This document shows positions 11,651 through 23,830 of a stretch of DNA of 64,000 nt, in pieces. The DNA is from Hordeum vulgare subsp. vulgare (taxonomy: Eukaryota; Streptophyta; Magnoliopsida; Poales; Poaceae), in assembly GCF_904849725.1 (NCBI RefSeq), contig NC_058520.1, positions 398,301,993 to 398,365,992 on the forward strand, in the 5' to 3' direction. Under the pieces are notes generated by a model. The model saw only the letters and a list, made by a program, of their open reading frames with translations, had not been told where the DNA came from and did no database searches. Each line of letters opens with the position of its first letter. Position 1 is the first letter of the stretch. A program made the position numbers and the translations under genes.

Positions 11651-14600
11651 AATTAAAATCATCCATCATATAACATCACAAAATACATATCCGAGGTTTA
11701 CATAACACAATAAGTCATGTCATGAATACATTTCCTTACACAGGAACATAGCAAGAACGAACAGAATTGCACAATAGAACAATGGCACATCTGCTACTGT
11801 CCCAACAGTACAGTGGACTTCATTCCGCTCTCCTATGAGAGCATGCTCGAGATGCAACAACTTGTCATCCTACAAGAACATTACACTGCACATGAATCAA
11901 TGAAAAGGAAATAAATATAGAAAATACTGAGTGAATATTTCCTCCAAATGTACTTTTGTTTTTTCAGTTTACGGAAATGCTTTGAGCATATAAAACATAA
12001 GGACATGCATATAATACATTTTTCACTATAAAGCAGCAAAAAGAACACCGTGTAACACAAAGGATGATGGTGGTGTGAAGAGCCTACATGGGGTAACTGG
12101 GACAAAAAGACAAACCAAGGCAATCACATTTTAATTCAGTAGTCTGCCCTAATTCATCAATCAACTACCAAAGAAACCAATAAAAATCCAATGAAATACT
12201 AAAAAAATCAAGGTGGTGCTGGTGCCAAACGTACATTGCTATGTTCACAGCTTGGTGCGGTTAGTTCTTCATCAGGCATGTAGGCTGTTGGGGTAAAGCT
12301 CTGTTCGTGTGAACCTCTGCAACTTGGTGAGCCTCCTGATGGTGGGTGAAATTACGCCTCCGAGCTACATGTAGGGAAGATTTCTGCCACTCAAAGAAGA
12401 CATTATTCACATTTAGGGTGGTGGCAAGCAAGGCATCGAGAAAATATGAAAACAAACATCTTTAATACATGTACATCATCATCTACGGAATCACACGGGC
12501 AACATCTAGCACTTGCTAGCTCCAACCTCTATTACCGGAGATAGATTTCCACTTCTTACAAAAGGATGTGATGAAATTCAACCAAGCCATGAAGGAGGCA
12601 TCACTAGATTGTAAGCCCGCCCTAATCAGTACTTCAGATCAATAAGGGCGATATTAAATGCGACAACTATTTTCTTTATGAGTTTTGCACTATAATTATG
12701 TTACTTTGAGCAACTAGTTCATCATCGACTAATGATAGCATCTATTTGTTTTGTTCAGCTGGTAACCTACAAAAAAAGTTTGTGCTCCTAGAGGTCTCTC
12801 CTCAACAAATTGTTAGGATACCTGCTGGTTCAGTACTTTCCCATTCTACTCTTTTTATGACAAGGCAACAAATTGTAATTTATCTAAACATGCTACCGTA
12901 GATCAAGGGGCAAGATGATCTCAAAAGTACTCATTGAAGGAATCACAACAGACAACCCCGAGCACGTGAATGTTCTGAACTCTCACACCAGCAAACTAGA
13001 TGAGATATCCTCTATATACTTTCATACTTGCCAAAGCAAGTGCAAACAGAATTGAGGCGGTCACATCTTCAGAATTTTTACAAAGGAGATGGAGGTGCTA
13101 GTGCTAAGATCAACCTCCACTAGTTTTGATACAACTATGAAGATTGACAAAGTCTTAATCTAAAAGTATGCAATACCATCGCTGACTTTCTGAAAGAAGT
13201 ACAACATGCATGGCCATGGCATGAGGGCCAGTGCCGAGAGCACAGGGCGAGGAAGAAGATAAGAAGGGGAACTCACGTGTGTCATCAGTACCCGAGGCTG
13301 AAGCACGCCATCGATGCCGCATAGCAAGGGAAGACCACCAGTCAAGCGAGGAGCCTGTAGCTGCGCCCCTGAATCGTGGCCCGAGAAGAAGCACGCCGTA
13401 GGGAGGCTCCTGTCCTGGCACATGACCGTGGAGAAGGAGCATACCTCAAGCAGCTCCGTGCATTTTGTGCAAGAAATTCACGTTTCTCAATCCACTGCAT
13501 TTTCAACTATGTTCTGTTGCATGCTCAAATCTCACCACCACCTTGACCAACAACAGCAACGAGAATAGAAAGAGCTTCACAAAGAGAGCAACAACAACTA
13601 TATATGTAACAATGTTCAATTTATTGTTGTTGTACAAAACAAATATGTTGATGATTCAGGAATTTAATGACTAGATTTTATCATTTGAAAAGGCAGAGGC
13701 AAGAAGATTTTTAGCCAATTAATCAATCAATCTGATGTACTAGTATTTAGTAGAGCTCAAGGATGATGAGTTTGAAAACAAAGAAATCAAAACAGGGACA
13801 GAGAATTTGAAGGAAAACCACCTAAGCAGCAAGCAAGGCCATGACCACCACATAGGTACATGTATCGAGATGGTTTCAGTCAAAGTGAAAAAACAAATGA
13901 ACACATATACACAGAACCAAGGGTGGTGCTGATTCATGTGTATGAGCAGATTGAGGTGGCATCCAGTTGATTTCACTTAGAGTTGAACCAAAAAAATCGA
14001 CACACACAAACTGAAGCAAATTGCGGTGCTGATTCATGTGTGTGCACAGGATATGCAAGTGCCACCAAGATAGTTTCAGTCAAAATTAAAACAAAAGGAC
14101 ACATGCAAACTGAAGCAGACCATAGTGCTTATTCATGTGTATGTACAGAAGATGCAAGTGGCATCCAGATTTTGGATATAAGTAGTAAGCATATACTCGT
14201 GTGGTGAATTTTGTGGAATATGTAATGAATACTCCGCATCTACCAAAATAACAACGGCTAGAACCGAAGAGGGGCTGATGCCAAACAATCCAAACGCATC
14301 AATCAAATGAATGTAACTAGAAATGGCAAAAAATTGGTGCTTTGGCTGCGGATTTGACCGAACCTAACAAGAGTGAGATCTTGAAACTGAACATGGCATG
14401 TATACTCGTGTGCAATCCAACCAACCACATATGTGTGTAAATCATTGCCTTGAACCCATCTGGACATGTCTCTCTCTTTTCTCTGAACTTATTATTTTAC
14501 CTCTATATGTAGCAGCAGCACCCACACAGTGGTTACTATTTTTTTAATTATTATATTGAGAAGAATGAAGAGCAGCTAAACTTCCAGTGTGTGCATGGCA

Positions 14601-15770
14601 TGGCTGGAGTAACTTGTAGGTGCGTGTGAACAATTTGAGTTTTCTGAAGAAGGAACAAAAGTTTTAGTTTTCTGAAGTTTTCTCCTCTCCTCTCTGAATA
14701 AGTTGCAGTAAGCCTGCAAATGCAAATTGGATGGGCATGGAGGACCAAAGAGAGCATGAAAGGGATAGAGATCATAGAGAGACCTTCCATGGCATCGGAG
14801 TAGCGGCGACCAGCGAATCGGTGGTATTCCCCTCCTTCCTTATTTCCTTGCAGGTGGCGCACCTAACCTGCGCCCGTCAGGGAGTGAGGCCAAATCAAAA
14901 CAAGCACAAGCACAGGGGGAGTAGAAGAGGGACGACCTTGCATTCTATGGTGTTGCCGGAGTTCCCATGTCCATGGAGATGGCCGAGGTGGATCTTCCAT
15001 CGGACGCCATGCTCGAAGCAGCTCGATGGATGGGGGCAGGGGAAGGGCGGTGTCCCCCCAAGATAGGGAGGGAGAGAAGGAGGCAGCCTAGCGCCTAGTC
15101 TCCCTCCTCACCTACTCGGTGGCACCATGGACGATCTGGGTGTGGCTCCTCGACGCGTCGCCTGACCTGACCTTCTCGGCCGCAGTCGCGGCGGATCTCC
15201 TTCCTTCCCTCTCTGTGTCGTATGATGTGGCCGAGGGAGGGGAGGAGTGGAGGAGGCGATGGCCGCCGACGAGGTCGGCGTGTGCTGTGGGAGAAGAGAC
15301 GAGGACGCGTTGGAGTTCTGGTGCATGAAGAAGGAGGGGAGGGGAGGGGCTTATCATGGTCAGATCTGGCCACTTCTAGCCTTGCCGTCTCCGGATGTGG
15401 CAGATCCCACCTCAACTCGCCGGAATCGGGTGGAGCAGAGGAGTTGCGGGAGGGAGAGAGAGAGGGCTCGCGGGGGAGAAGGGCTTGTAGTGAGGGAAGG
15501 GGATGGGAAAGAGGAGGAGGGCGTGGGGGAGGCCATGTACAGCGGGGAGCTCTGCCAAAGGGAGGTGGCGGTTGCAATCTGGAAGGGAGGAGGTGGCGGC
15601 TGTGATCTGGAAGGGAGGATGAGGGGTGTGCGGGGGAGAGAGAGGAGCTCACGGTGGGTGTGTGAGAGGGTGAAGGGGTGTGGGCCGTTGGATCTTTACG
15701 ACTTGGACGGCTCAGATCGCTTTCAATAGGGTGATCCGTGGACTCTATTCTGATTGGTCGAGACATGTGT
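11650..15770 (-). other. Transcript-like cargo segment inside the CACTA element, function unknown
   Basis: Read on the minus strand, 15720-15500 resembles a plant promoter/leader: GATCCAACGGCCC, then long CT-rich runs with CTCTCTCTCC. The next 400 bases are strongly GC-rich with a frame rich in Pro and Ser (15766-15095). Downstream the sequence becomes AT-rich with intron-like stretches, and ends near 11650-11700 in a region resembling a plant 3' UTR. No protein family is recognisable and no frame is long or balanced in composition. It may be a captured host gene fragment, as CACTA elements often carry, or an element-borne non-coding transcript. The GC contrast with the flanking CACTA DNA is what marks it. 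Confidence 0.4.
13860..14170 (+). repeat. Three-copy direct repeat of about 105 bp in the CACTA interior
   Basis: The phrase 'gtgctgattcatgtgtatg' or a close variant recurs near 13926, 14026 and 14127. Each copy is preceded by GTTTCAGTCAAA-type sequence or CAAACTGAAGC and followed by a GGTGGCATCCAG-like or AAGTGCCACCAAG-like segment. The units have diverged from one another. Confidence 0.7.
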
Positions 15771-15894
15771 CATTTAAAATAATCTCTAAGTGCTAAAAAC
15801 AATGGAGATTTATGAAGAAACTACCAATAATATTTTGCAAAATGCCACCACTAAAATTTTCACTCAAGTTATACCACATTTTATGGATAATAAC

Positions 15895-17540
15895 CAACTT
15901 CTATGCATTTTCTCTGGACGAAAAGTTCATTTTCCATTTTTCGAGGGCCCAAAATTAGTTGTTTTGTGAAGGACCTACCATATATTTGTTGTAAAATTGG
16001 ACCAAATCATTTTTCTAAAATACTAGGTCATATTAAATGCACAATTGACCAAATGGTTGGGTGTCAAAATCTTTTATCCACCTCTCGTGAAAAAGATAAT
16101 TTTTCATCGAATCAGCTGGAAGCGGGTCAAATTTGAACTGCAGCTGCCTCATAGTTTGCTTTTTTACTTTTACCAAAAATTATTTATAGGTACAAAAGTA
16201 TATATTTAATCATAGAAACATCAAAAGTTTTCCAATATTCAACCACTAGCTAGGAACGGTCATGCCCGCCGTTTTGACTGCATTTTGAAATGGCCATGAA
16301 AATTTTTAAATAAAAAAAAAATGCAAAACCATTGCATTGTATAATTATATGTGACAAATTTACAGGAAAAATAATAAAATTATAATACGGCAATTACTTT
16401 TAAAAAGTGTTATCAGAAATGGGCTATCATGTGTGAAAATTCATGGTTTTCAAGCCAAATGATCAATCTTATGGCCACATTCATGGCATAGTTTGTTCAA
16501 ATGATCTAATATTATGCACAAGGGTGTGTATTGGAATGGCAAACAATGTTGATTAAGGAAGTTTTCATTTTCCTTGTATGTAAAAATCATTTTCCATTTT
16601 TCAAGTGTTCAAATTGAGTTTTTTTATGAAGGACCTACCATATATTTGTTTCAAAATTGTACCAAATCATTTTTCTAAAATACCAGGGCATATTAAATGC
16701 ACCATTGACAAAATGGTTGGGTGTCAAAATCTTTTCTCCACCTCTCGTGAAAAAGACAAATTTTCGTCGAATTAGTTGGAAGCGGGTCAAATTTCAACTG
16801 CACCTGCCTCATAGTTTACTTTTTATTTTTATAAAAAATGATTTATAGGTACAAAAGTATCTATTTAATCATAGAAACATCAAAAGTTTCTAAGATTCAA
16901 CCACTAGCTAGGAACGGTCATACCCGCCGTTTTGACCGCATTTTGAAATGGCCATGAAAAATTCAAAAAAATCAAAATAAATGGAAAACCTTTTCATTGT
17001 GTGATTATATGTGACAAATTTACCAGGAAAAATAATAAAATTGTAATACGGCAATTATTTTTAAAAAGTGTTCTCAGAAATGGGCTATCATGTGTGAAGA
17101 TTCTTGGTTTTCAAGCCAAATGATCAATCTTATGGCCACATTCATGGCATAGTTTGTTCAAATGATCTAATATTATGCACAAGGGTTCGTATTGGAATGG
17201 CAAACAATGTTTATTAAGGAATTTTTCATTTTCCTTCTATGTAAAAATCATTTTCCATTTTTCAAGTGTCCAAAATGAGTTTTTTTGTGAAGGACCTACC
17301 ATATATTTGTTTCAAAATTGGACCAAATCATTTTTATAAAATACTAGGCCATATTTAATGTAAAATTGAAAAAATTGTTGTGTGTTAAAAGCTTTTATCC
17401 CCCCTCGTGAAAAAGACAAATTTATATTGATTCAGTTGGAAGCGGGTTAAATTTGAATTGCAGCTGCATTGTAGTATGCTCTTTATTTTTACCAAAAATT
17501 ATTTATAGGTACGTAAGTATTTATTTAATCGGAAATACAC
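15895..17540 (+). repeat. About 2.5 tandem copies of a 660-bp unit in the CACTA element
   Basis: The anchor 'gaaggacctaccatatattt' occurs near 15968, 16628 and 17289. Around it each copy carries the same series: a CATTTTCCATTTTTC stretch, CAAATCATTTTT, AATGGTTGGGTGTCAAAA, GGAAGCGGGTCAAATTT, and in the first two CCACTAGCTAGGAACGGTCAT. The third copy stops shortly after 17530. Spacing between anchors is 660-661 bases. No coding sequence is visible; frames inside are low-quality by-products. Confidence 0.9.
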
Positions 17541-17829
17541 AGTGTGGTGGCTTGACCTCGAGGTTTGTATGGTGGTCTAGGGCCCCAACTCCAGAGCGCG
17601 TGAACTTGCATGCCAGCCGCATGGTCACCGCCTGACTGTTGCGTTGCCACGTGTTCTCGGTGGAATAGGCATGTCTGGGGGGTGGAAAATCCTTCGGTAG
17701 GTATTAAGAAGAAAAATACAATAGAAGAATCTCACAAGGAGACTGAACTAAGCTCAAACATGAATTAGCATCCAAGTGTTCGGTTAGCGGTGCGGGTAAT
17801 GCACATAGACAATTGGCCTAAATTTTGGT

Positions 17830-18850
17830 TGATGAGGATGATCATCTACTAAGGAGACTCTCTTGGCAAATTTTTAGCTCAAATAGATGAACCTAGGTGG
17901 CACTTGCTTTGCAAAGTAACACACTGTGCAGAAATATGGATGTCAAATCTGGGATCAAATGAATGAATGGATTGAGCTGAAATTTGGTGTATGATGTTAA
18001 TTTGGGCATATGAAGGCACTGTAAAAAATTTATACCGTTTGGACATGACAAACTGACACTTCCTTCACAATGTGCCAATCTGGAAAGAAAATGGTAATTG
18101 AAGCTGGGCTCACATAGATGATTGGATTGAGCTGAAATTTGGAGGAGGATGATAATTTGGGCACATTAAGGCACTGTAAAAATTCCATAAAATTTGGCTA
18201 AACAAAAATTGCACTTCCTTCACAATGCTCTCTACTGAACAGAATATTGGGAAAATATTGAGGGAAACTGGCTGAATTAAATGAGCTAAAATTTGGTGCA
18301 GTGAGGTTATATGGTCAGTTTCATACAGTTGTAAATTTTCATTAACTATAAAGAAATATAAAATGTAGTTGCTTCATAAAATGAAAATTTTACCAGAAAC
18401 AAACATTGGATGATGAGCTCACATGGATTGTTATATGGGGCTAAAATTTTCTGGAGAGCTATGTTTTGGGCACATAGAAGATGTGGAAAAATTCAAATCA
18501 TCAGGATATTTCTATCTAGTACTTCCTTCACAAAGATGTTAGCTGAACAGAAACTTTGGAAATTTGCTGAGAAAGATTTAGTAGGAAAATGGTTCCGAAA
18601 GTTTTCATGAGGCAATGATTCGGATAGGAAAGAGTGCCCAAAAAATATGAGGGTAATCAAATAAATAGAAATAACACTTCCTTCACAAAGTGCTATTCTG
18701 AACAAAATAGGAAAATGAATATTGCTGAATTATTTTTGAACTATGGAAGGAAGGGTTTTCACATATTTGAGGAATGTATGATCCAAAGTATTTATGAGAA
18801 TTTTTCGAGAATTTTTGGAATGACAGAATAGTTGGTTGCTTCACAAACTA
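17830..18850 (+). repeat. Array of diverged ~150-bp units near the right end of the CACTA element
   Basis: Units share TTGAGCTGAAATTTGG, then TTTGGGCACAT, GGCACTGTAAAAA and finally ACTTCCTTCACAA. They recur at about 17960, 18120, 18270, 18420 and 18620 with growing divergence. The array leads into the subterminal region. Repeats of this kind near CACTA ends are common and may add binding sites. Confidence 0.8.
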
Positions 18851-18899
18851 GGCGGGTTTGGCGCGTGACATAGAATGGACCCACGAGTGACATGTCAAC

Positions 18900-19119
18900 A
18901 TAGTTAGAACATGTTACGACATTTTTATAATCGTCGTAAAAGTTATGACGATCTCATATTATGCCGTTACGACGTTTTTGACTCACATCGTCGTAATTTA
19001 TATGTAAATTTGATCCCCTCAAACGGTTTACGACAATCTCGGATGAAATCGTCATCGATTTATGACGAATTCATCAACGACGTCTTAAAACGTCATGTAT
19101 GAGCATATTTCTTGTAGTG
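18900..19119 (-). repeat. Right subterminal region and terminal inverted repeat of the CACTA element
   Basis: Contains clustered TCGTCGTAA, TATGACGAT and TTACGACG units in both orientations and ends CTTGTAGTG at 19111-19119, the inverted counterpart of the left end. Confidence 0.87.
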
Positions 19120-20138
19120 TGAGTAGTTCACCACAGACCTATGGGTCCATAGTAGTACCTAGATGGCATCTCTCTCTTTGATGTTCAATACAATTATCAT
19201 CGCATTTTTGCTTTGATCCATATGATGTAACTCTTTTGTATGGTGCGTTTGTTGGGATTCGATGAATTGTGGGTTTATGTTTAGATTATTCATGATAAAT
19301 ATTTGAGTCTCCTCTGATATATAATATGACTCTTATGTTTATGATTATGATAGCTTCGTAATTCTCTCTGATTTATTGAAATAGTTTGGCCAACTAGATT
19401 GATATTTCTTCGGCAAGAGAGGTGTGTTGTAGTAGGTTCAACCTGGCGAGTTTCTATATCCTAGTGACACAAGGGGACAAGTTGCATCTTTGTGTTGTTG
19501 GTACTATGGGTAAAACGACAGGGTTTATTCATATTAGTTGAGTGTACTTTGTCTACAACATGTCATCTTACTCCAAGCATTACTTCATTTGTCATGAACT
19601 TAATACGTAGAGAGGCAATCACAGAAGCGCTCTTGAAGTGAAGTAACAGTAATAGGTGCACGCAGGAGTCAGCCTATTTGTTTATGGACGTGATGTCGCC
19701 GTGAAAATCACATAACTATGTGCTCTTCTATCAATTGCCCAACAATAATTTCTTTACCCATCGTGTGCTACTTTCATGAGAGATGCCATTAGGGAAAGCT
19801 ATGCCCCCGAGGTCTATTCACAACATATTCCTAAAACCTCCAATACCTTGCTGCCATTTACTTTCTTTTATTTTATTTTGCATTTTACAATTATCTACAC
19901 ACCTCATTCGCTTGCAAATAATGAGACCAAGGGGATTGACAAGCCTCTTACCCGCGTTGAGTGCAAGTTGTTTGTTCTTTTGTGTGTAGCCGCTGAAGAC
20001 GGTTATGGTTGATATTCCTATTGATTCGATAAACCTTGGTTTCATAACTAAGGGAAATATTCACCCACTTTGTGATGCGATAACCTGTTCCTCTTCACGG
20101 AAAACTCAACGCAGATCACGAGTATCATGAAGGATTTT

Positions 20139-20156
20139 TGGCGCCGTTGCCGGGGA
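20139..20156 (+). promoter_or_regulatory. Primer-binding site of B1 (tRNA-Asp)
   Basis: TGGCGCCGTTGCCGGGGA is an exact complement of the plant tRNA-Asp 3' end, as I know it. It begins after an 11-nt spacer that follows the LTR end at 20127. Confidence 0.9.
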
Positions 20157-20386
20157 ATATCATCACCAACTATCAAGTAACTCCACATAAAATTTCATTC
20201 ACTCGTTCTATTTTTATTTGCTGGTATATTTAGTTTGTTTCATAAAATGAAAATACAAAAATATTTACCTTTGCTTGTTTTGCTTGTCACTAGATTGCAT
20301 CATTCCTCTCTAGTTTACTTGCCTAGCTATGTTATCTTTATCTTTGTCACACACTAACAAAAAGTAAAATGCAAAAATAAAGATAA

Positions 20387-20830
20387 ATGGATCCTCATCC
20401 ACTAGATAACCTTTCCAAAAGATCCGTTTATGTTGAAACAATTGCTAGTGAGAGTGCACTAGATTATCATTATGAGGTCTTGCTTGAAAAGCATGAATCT
20501 AAAAATTGTGAAATTTATAAAGCGATTCATGACAGTTCCTTGAATGAAAAGCATGATTTCTATATTGTTGAATTTGAATATGGTCCTACATGTAATCATG
20601 ATGAGAGAGACAAATATGGTTATATAATTTTTCATGTTACTCACTTACCTCTCTCGATATTCAAATTGTTAATGTTCCATTCTTCCTACTTGCTAATGCT
20701 AGACACTTCTTGTCTTGATAAATTGTTTGCTTATAAAATGCCTATGCATAGGAAGTATGTTAGACATGAATGTGCTTGTCACATGTTTTATGATGCTCTC
20801 TTTGTGCTTCAATTCTTGTCTTTTATGTGA
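20387..20830 (+). CDS. Unknown 147-aa frame in B1 internal region
   Basis: The only sizeable frame in B1, about 230 bases after the primer site, where gag would be expected. The protein starts MDPHPLDNLSKRSVYVET and is acidic at first, with a central stretch of aromatic residues and a C-terminus with AYKMPMHRKYVRHECACHMF and a short hydrophobic tail. It has no gag, protease or zinc-knuckle pattern. I recall the PMHRK-type C-terminus from other non-autonomous Triticeae gypsy elements, but know no function. The frame is intact while much around it has decayed, which may be chance at this length. B2 has gag-protease at the same place instead. Confidence 0.5.
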   Translation: MDPHPLDNLSKRSVYVETIASESALDYHYEVLLEKHESKNCEIYKAIHDSSLNEKHDFYIVEFEYGPTCNHDERDKYGYIIFHVTHLPLSIFKLLMFHSSYLLMLDTSCLDKLFAYKMPMHRKYVRHECACHMFYDALFVLQFLSFM

Positions 20831-22763
20831 GCATCATTGAAATTTCAAGCTTATCTTAATGGCTATAAAGAAAGAGCTTGTTAGGAGACAATCCAATAGT
20901 TATCATATATTTCTGTTAGTGTGTGATAACATGATTATTGCTTCTGTAATGATTATGTTGTTATGTTTTGATTAGTGTTTCTGACAAGTAAAGCATTTGG
21001 GATGATTTGCATGATGAGTAGAATTGATATGGTGCAAAAACAGAAAGTTTGATGCCCAGTGCAGAATTTCTCTGATTTTACTGGAACATATTTTTAAGCT
21101 GAATGTTTTACAAAGTACTGATATACAAATTCCCCAGGTCATCCTAATTATTTAGTACTTTTGGAGTTACATATTTTTTGCGTATTATCTCGATGGACAA
21201 AGGAATGAGAAGTGTCAAGATCCTAAGATTGGGGATGCCCAAGCCACCCCAAGGTAATATTATAGGGAGACTCAAGCGTCTAAGCTTGGGAATGCCCCGG
21301 GAAGGCATCCACTCTTTCGTATCAATCCATTGGTATGTTACTTGGAGCTACATTTTTACTCATCACATGGTATGAGTTTTTCTTGGAGTATCATTTGCTT
21401 TTGTTTACATTTACTTCCAGTTTGCCACATTCATTATTTGCTGGACACACCTATTTGAGAGAGATACACCATCATCATGATTTGTTAGAATACTGTATGT
21501 GCTTCACTTATATCTTTTGAGCTTAGCAGTTGCTCTAGTACTTCATTTATATCTTTTTGAGCATGGTGGTGTGTAGATTTTATAGAAATAATATGCTCTC
21601 ATTCTTCACTTATATTTGTTTGAGAGTTAGTAAATAGTGACGATAATTTGAATGGGTCATAAGACTAGACAAAAAATAATGAGTGTCCAATAAGTGATAA
21701 TTAAACCATCATGTAGCACATATAGAGAAATTATGGTTAACGATATTAATGTGATGATATCAAAAGGTGTGAGTGCATAATATTAATTCAGAGAGGTGTT
21801 GATATTAAGAGATGTTAAAACTTCTTGAACATCTGAAAAAATTAAAAGATCATGGTGATGATGTGTGAGCATTTCTATTCCTCGTTGAAAACCTAGTGTT
21901 GTTTTGAGTTGAAGTCGCACGATGGTTAATTCCTACCAACCCTCTCCCTCGGGGCATGCGAGTAGTACTTTGATTTGTGATAAGACTAATATAACTTTGC
22001 AATAAGTATATGAGTTCATTATGATTAATTTGACACCATGGACATATGCAATCTCATCTCCTCATAATTGCTAGCCTCTCTAGTACCGCGCATAGCCCAT
22101 TCTCACCTCGAGGATTGGTGTAACTTTTGCCGGTGCATCCAAACCCCGTGACATGATACGCTCTCGTGCACATAAGCCTTATTATATCCTCCCCACAATA
22201 GCCACCATACCTACCTATTACGACATTTCCATAGCCATTCCGAGATATATATTTCCATGCAAATTCCATCGTCACTTCACATGACTAGTTCGTTCATCAT
22301 CATATTGCTTTGCTTGTTCATATAGAGCTGACATAGTATTTGTGGCAAATCCACCATTCATAATAGAAATTGTGGCAAAGCCACTAAATTCCATATGCTG
22401 AATATATGTCATGCTAGATCATTTCACATCCTGGTACACCGCGAGAGGCATTCATATTGGAGTCATGTTGCTTCATTTCTCATATCGAGTTATCCATGAG
22501 TTGTAAGTAAATAAAAGTGTGATGATCATCATTATTAGAGCATTGTTCTAGTGAGGAAATAAAGATGGGGGGGGGGGACAAATGAGCCCACCATAATTTA
22601 AAAATGAGAGAAAAGAGAGAAGGGACTTTTCTACTATCCTTTACGACACTTGTGCCTCAAAGTGGTACCATGATCATCATGTAGAGAGTCTCATGTTATA
22701 TCATTCATATGCTAGTGGGAATCAAAAAATGTATAAACTTGGCTTGTATATTTTGATGACGAG
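20831..22763 (+). other. Non-coding 3' half of B1, first part
   Basis: From about 21055 this sequence aligns with B2 from about 52965 onward and contains no convincing gene. Recognisable shared blocks include TTTGCTGGACACACCTATTTGAGAG-type sequence near 21440 (B2 near 53575) and CCATGACATATG-like sequence near 22035. An 11-G run is at 22567-22577. The region is broken at 22763 by element C and resumes at 47066. Confidence 0.75.
22567..22577 (+). repeat. G(11) homopolymer
   Basis: Uninterrupted run of 11 G in B1; B2 has GGGGGAGG at the matching place (about 54666), so the run has expanded or its length is uncertain in the assembly. Confidence 0.8.
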
Positions 22764-23275
22764 TGTCATGGTTTTGTCACGGTAGATGGCCTCGTGGAAG
22801 GACTTAGGTGTGGAGCCATCTTAGCTAGGTGGCGACTCAAAGGGGTTGATCGGGATTGAGAGACGAGTTTACCGAGGTCCTGCTTGTGTGTATATTGATG
22901 GGGATCTCAATTACAAGTGGTGCGGAATTGCTAACCCAGCTCTCGAGGGGTTTCTTGTTTCTTACTCGAGCTTTTTGGCTCGAGAGCTCCCCTTTAGATA
23001 TAGGTGGAGGCCTTGAGCTTACAACAGAGTCCGGGTCAATAAAGAGCCCGTGATATAATCTAGCTCCTACTTCCCTTGATACTCAAGGAAAAGAGATGGT
23101 TTCTTGTATCTTCATGTTTGAGCCGGCCATCCAGACGATGTCAACAAGCCGACCCATATAATGAGTCGGTCTTCTCGGCCTTGTACTTCTCATGGTCATC
23201 TTCTCTATAGACCATCTTTAGAAAAGCCCAGGTTAAAACTTGGGCGGGTTATACTCGTGGGGTATATCCCCAACA
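22764..23275 (-). repeat. 3' LTR of element C (512 bp)
   Basis: It aligns with 46524-47065. The minus-strand start TGTTGGGGATATACCCC is at 23275. About 30 bases present in the partner (near 46640-46670) are missing here, explaining the shorter length. Next to it on the internal side is CTTGGGGATAA, the likely polypurine tract. Confidence 0.9.
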
Positions 23276-23469
23276 TTATCCCCAAGTTTATTTTGGATTT
23301 ATCTATGCTAAAGTCCATCTTGAACATGCTGGAAAACCCTGAAGTTAAGGCCGAACTATGAACCAACAACTCTTCGCCTTTTATCCGTGAAGTAAAACTC
23401 GATCTGGGTCAAGATGAAGCCGGGTCATTCTTTTCTTATTAGAGACTTCAACGTTTTTTAGTCAATATT

Positions 23470-23830
23470 CATGACGTCATCGTGCTGACCATTGTCCTCC
23501 GAAGCCATCATTCTGAATCTATTCAAAAAACAACACCAAATTCGGACTGGCACGAAAATCTAGGCGTAATCTTAGCCACAAATTTCCCACGACCGTTCCA
23601 TTTGACGCGGTGCCGTTTCAATTTCTTCTTCCTTATAAATAGGCAAGGCAGCCCTTTGTATTATATTTCCCCTTCTTATTCTTCCTCGCGCTCTTCTCCT
23701 TCACTGCGCACGTCGAAGCTCGAAAGAAGACGATCGGACCTCTCGACCGCGCTGCATGCGCCACTAATATTCCTCGCATTCGCCAGGGTGTATGCGGCCA
23801 TCACCATTGCCTTCAACGAGATTAGGTACG
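23470..23830 (+). promoter_or_regulatory. Promoter-like region and leader of the antisense gene of element C
   Basis: A TGACGTCA palindrome (bZIP-type site) lies at about 23472, a TATA box TATAAATAG at 23634-23642, then a CT-rich leader typical of plant 5' UTRs. A candidate donor GTACGC follows at 23826, and a pyrimidine-rich stretch ends TTATAG near 24352, 26 bases before the ATG at 24378. The arrangement points away from the LTR and in the opposite direction to gag-pol. Confidence 0.6.

Larger units (their letters stand above)
11063..19119. mobile_element. CACTA-superfamily DNA transposon (8057 bp), no transposase seen
   Basis: The left end reads CACTACAAGAGATATGCTAA and the right end, on the other strand, CACTACAAGAAATATGCTCA. 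Both are flanked by the 3-bp duplication TGA (11060-11062 and 19120-19122), and joining the flanks restores the B1 LTR seen intact in B2. The first and last ~200 bases are crowded with ACGACGAT/ATCGTCGT motifs, typical of the subterminal transposase-binding regions of this superfamily. I find no transposase-like frame, so it is probably a non-autonomous copy. It contains tandem repeat blocks and a transcript-like segment. Confidence 0.93.
10525..20127 (+). repeat. 5' LTR of B1, split by a CACTA element (about 1.54 kb without it)
   Basis: The two parts are 10525-11062 and 19120-20127, joined across the TGA duplication. They align with the 3' LTR at 47691-49190. A TATA box (TATAAAT) is at 10886-10892, followed by a leader. 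The LTR ends GTATCA, complementary in style to the TGATAC start. The block from about 19120, 'gagtagttcaccacagacc', is missing from B1's 3' LTR, which therefore has a deletion of about 45 bases. Confidence 0.9.

Noticed and set aside
15095..15766. 223-codon minus-strand frame and overlapping plus-strand frames in a GC-rich block
   Set aside because: Composition is dominated by Pro, Ser and Arg, frames overlap on both strands, and no family is recognisable. It looks like GC-rich leader or promoter DNA of the CACTA cargo rather than a protein.
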